Part shown: piece after piece, positions 6,949-9,448 of the stretch
How positions within the stretch are numbered: the first letter of the stretch is position 1
Layout: every line of letters starts with the position of its first letter
NCBI GenBank assembly: GCA_003229235.1
Contig: QIIH01000146.1
Location: forward strand, 1 to 9,448
Origin: Flavobacteriales bacterium
GTDB taxonomy: Bacteria > Bacteroidota > Bacteroidia > Flavobacteriales > Flavobacteriaceae
Reading direction: 5' to 3'
Length of the DNA stretch: 9,448 bases
Notes under the pieces: generated by a model
Databases searched by the model: none
Told to the model about the DNA's origin: nothing
Seen by the model: the letters and a program-made list of their open reading frames with translations, nothing else
Translations under genes and position numbers: made by a program

Positions 6949-9333
6949 TTAACGAAGTATTTTTTGTCCGTAATATTGAGTTGTCAACGTGGTAAAGACT
7001 ACAATCGTTATTGAGCTCAATGGCATTAAGATAGCGGCAACTAATGGCGATAATACTCCTGTTACAGCAAAACTAAGCCCTACTATATTGTAGAGAAGGG
7101 ATATCGCAAAACACCAATAAATTAAGCGTCTGCCTTTTTTTGCTAACTTTAAAATTAAGTCCAACTTGCTTAGTTTTGCTGCGCTTAAAATAATATCGCT
7201 GGCTGGGGTAAATACATTTATATCTTCTGTGATGGCAACACCTACGTTACTTTGGGCCAATGCGCCAGCATCATTTAGGCCATCACCAATCATCATTACT
7301 TTCGCCCCATTTTGTTGTAAATCGCTAATAAATTGCAATTTGTCGTCGGGTTTTTGATTAAAATGCATTTGTGTGCTATCGGGTAAAAACGTATAAAGAT
7401 TATCTTTTTCTCCTGGATTGTCACCCGAAAGTATGTACAGTTTATGATGTCTGTCTAGGTTGCTAAATAAATTAGAAAGGCCATTTCGATAACTAGCTGT
7501 ATATACATAATGCCCTTTGTATTGATCGTTAGAGTTAATGTGGATTGCCGTCTGAATAGGCAAATTTTTGACAGTACTCCCAGCAAATTGTGCCGATCCT
7601 AAGTGCAATACTGTTGTGTCTTTTGCGGCTCTAATTCCATGGCCAATTTGTTCGTCATAACTGTCTAAAGTGGTAATTTCTTGTCGTTTTAACTCGTTAT
7701 AAAGTGCTTGACTCAAAGGGTGGTTCGAGGCTCTAACAGAATTATATAAAAGCGTGTGTTCTTGAACCGTTAAAGGGTGTCCGTAATAAGTAAAGACGCT
7801 TTTAGCATTTGTGGTTAAGGTTCCTGTTTTATCAAAAACCAAGGCATCTATTTGTGAAAGTTGTTCTAGTGCCTGTGAATTTTTTATATAACATTTTTCT
7901 TTACCAAAAATTCTAAGCAAATTACCATAAGTGAAAGGTGCAGCTAAGGCGATTGCACATGGGCAGGCAACAATTAAAACAGCCGTAACTACATTAAAAA
8001 TGTGAGCAGGATTAATATACCACCACACAAGTGCACTAACAACCGCAATCGAAATAATAGTAATGGTAAAGCTCTTGCTAATTTGATCTGTAAGAGTTTT
8101 AAACGAGCTGGAATTAGTAGCATTGGGAATGGTATCGCTCCATAACTGAGTGAGATAACTTTGGGCGACCGCCTTTTTTACTTTTACTTCTATTGCTCCA
8201 GCTTGTTGTTTTCCGCCAGCATAAAGAAAATCTCCTTTCGTTTTTATTATTGGAGTCGCTTCGCCAGTCACAAAACTGTAATTAATATGAGCGGTTCCTT
8301 TGAGCAAAATTGCATCTACCGGAATAATCTCATTATTTCTAATAAGAATTTTGTCGCCCTTCTTAATATGCTGAATTGCCGTCCCTTGTTCTTTAATTTC
8401 TCCCGATTTTAAGGTAATAAGTTTGGTTACGGCTATCGGAAAATAGGATTTATAATCACGTTCAAATGACAAATATTGATAGGTCCTTTGCTGAAAAAAC
8501 TTGCCAATTAGCAAAAAGAAGACCAAGCCAGTTAAACTATCAAAAAACCCAGAACCCCAATCAAAAATGATATCTAAAGTACTACGAATAAATAGCACCG
8601 ATATACCCAAGGCAATCGGGACATCTATGTTTAGTTGTTTGCTCTTTAGGCCTTTAAATGCGCTTGTAAAATATTCCTGTGCGCTGTAAAATATCACCGG
8701 CAAAGCAAAAGCAAACATTAGCCATCTAAAAAGAGGTTTAAATTGTTCTAGCCAGAATTCGTTAACATCAAAATATTCTGGGAACGATAAAAACATAACA
8801 TTACCAAAGGCAAAGCCAGCAACTCCCAATTTGTATGTCAGGCTGTGATTATTGGATGTTGTCTTTTTATTTTTCTGAGCGTAATTAATGTTAGGCGTAT
8901 ATCCTATTTTGTCGAGTAATATGACAACTTTTTTAAGGCTTGTAGTGCTAGTATCGTATCTTATTTGAATAGTTTTTTTAGGAAAATTCACAGAAGATTG
9001 AACCACCCCCGGAACAATTTTAGATAAGTTTTCTAAAACCCAAATACACGAACTACAGTGAATGTTAGGAATCAACAAGCTCACAATTTCATAGGGAGGT
9101 TCTCCAAAGCTAATAAGGCTTTCTATAATTTCTGGATTGTCTAAATATTCATAATGCTGCTGCACAGAACTCTTTGTAGTACCGGGATGTGCTTCTAAAT
9201 CGTAAAAATAGCACAAATCACTTGCCTCAAGAATTTCGTATACGGTTTTACAGCCGTTACAACAAAAATCTTTGTCCTTAAAACGGATACGCAGCTCTTT
9301 ACAGGAATCACCGCAGTGATAACACGAAGTCAT
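6949..9333 (-). CDS. ccoI: CcoI/FixI copper-transporting P1B-type ATPase for cbb3 oxidase
   Basis: A 794-residue heavy-metal ATPase that, by family, moves copper across the cytoplasmic membrane for the CuB site of the oxidase. The N-terminus is a Cys-rich metal-binding domain (C4-C7-C11 and C24-C25-C28), then an HMA domain with CSSC at 93-96. The core follows: TGEATP (356-361, actuator), CPC (457-459, membrane metal site), DKTGT (501-505, phosphorylated Asp501), SNHP (536-539, nucleotide domain), GDGLND (683-688) and MPLSS (770-774, last helix). All key residues are present. The frame could open 6 codons earlier at TTG 9349-9351, but I prefer ATG 9331-9333: it gives the usual MTSCYHCG start and follows an A/T-rich leader, and the AAAGG at 9355-9359 is badly spaced for either start. 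It is the first gene of the cluster, separated from ccoS by 76 bases that hold a likely second promoter. Confidence 0.95.
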   Translation of the reverse strand: MTSCYHCGDSCKELRIRFKDKDFCCNGCKTVYEILEASDLCYFYDLEAHPGTTKSSVQQHYEYLDNPEIIESLISFGEPPYEIVSLLIPNIHCSSCIWVLENLSKIVPGVVQSSVNFPKKTIQIRYDTSTTSLKKVVILLDKIGYTPNINYAQKNKKTTSNNHSLTYKLGVAGFAFGNVMFLSFPEYFDVNEFWLEQFKPLFRWLMFAFALPVIFYSAQEYFTSAFKGLKSKQLNIDVPIALGISVLFIRSTLDIIFDWGSGFFDSLTGLVFFLLIGKFFQQRTYQYLSFERDYKSYFPIAVTKLITLKSGEIKEQGTAIQHIKKGDKILIRNNEIIPVDAILLKGTAHINYSFVTGEATPIIKTKGDFLYAGGKQQAGAIEVKVKKAVAQSYLTQLWSDTIPNATNSSSFKTLTDQISKSFTITIISIAVVSALVWWYINPAHIFNVVTAVLIVACPCAIALAAPFTYGNLLRIFGKEKCYIKNSQALEQLSQIDALVFDKTGTLTTNAKSVFTYYGHPLTVQEHTLLYNSVRASNHPLSQALYNELKRQEITTLDSYDEQIGHGIRAAKDTTVLHLGSAQFAGSTVKNLPIQTAIHINSNDQYKGHYVYTASYRNGLSNLFSNLDRHHKLYILSGDNPGEKDNLYTFLPDSTQMHFNQKPDDKLQFISDLQQNGAKVMMIGDGLNDAGALAQSNVGVAITEDINVFTPASDIILSAAKLSKLDLILKLAKKGRRLIYWCFAISLLYNIVGLSFAVTGVLSPLVAAILMPLSSITIVVFTTLTTQYYGQKILR

Positions 9334-9448
9334 ACTATTAAATTTGCTCAAAAACCTTTAAACCTGAGTTCGACCTAAAATTTAATTTACAGAGTTCTAA
9401 GAAAAAGTGAGATTTGAAATGTAAAATTTAAAGGAATATCTAGATATT
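9334..9448. other. AT-rich region upstream of ccoI, no gene seen
   Basis: These 115 bases hold no credible coding sequence on either strand. A promoter for ccoI should lie here or beyond the edge. Two minus-strand stretches reading TAAATTTT fit the -7 element TAnnTTTG at seven of eight positions, but in sequence this AT-rich that is weak evidence and I do not call a promoter. No TGAC-N4-GTCA operator like the one before ccoS is present. The final 14 bases (9435-9448) form a perfect palindrome, AATATCTAGATATT, cut by the window end. Confidence 0.5.

Noticed and set aside
692..9351. Possibility of an undescribed defence, mobile or biosynthetic system
   Set aside because: Every gene from safE to ccoI fits a known cbb3 oxidase structural or assembly family. 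I see no transposase, integrase, tRNA, CRISPR repeat or unusual gene insertion.

Overview
The window reads as a chromosomal segment of a member of the phylum Bacteroidota, most likely Flavobacteriaceae. The evidence is an AT-rich composition, a cytochrome cbb3 oxidase with ccoN and ccoO fused into one gene, a CcoP with only one haem-c motif, the gene order ccoI-ccoS-ccoNO-ccoQ-ccoP-ccoG-fixH-safE, and an almost complete lack of Shine-Dalgarno sequences. The genus cannot be named from the sequence alone. Every gene lies on the minus strand, so transcription runs from high to low coordinates.

In transcription order: a 115-base upstream region (9334-9448); ccoI, a P1B copper ATPase; a 76-base gap with a good candidate Crp/Fnr-type operator and promoter; then a tightly packed run of ccoS, ccoNO, ccoQ, ccoP, ccoG, fixH and safE, with gaps of 6 to 12 bases or overlaps of 1 and 4 bases. 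After a further 97-base gap comes the 5' part of an unrelated secreted-protein gene, which runs off the window at base 1.

Together the cco genes encode a microaerobic, high-affinity terminal oxidase and its assembly machinery. CcoNO carries the haem b / haem b3-CuB active site plus one cytochrome c domain. CcoP carries a second cytochrome c domain, and CcoQ is the small accessory subunit. CcoI, CcoS, CcoG, FixH and the SafE-like protein are expected to supply copper or assist cofactor insertion and assembly.

I see no undescribed system here: the locus is a standard cbb3 cluster for the phylum. The points most worth a second look are the operator/promoter before ccoS, two start codons that an automatic call would place too far upstream (ccoI and ccoS), the ccoNO fusion with a mono-haem CcoP, and the truncated secreted protein at the left edge. 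No RNA genes, mobile elements, CRISPR arrays or convincing intrinsic terminators were found.
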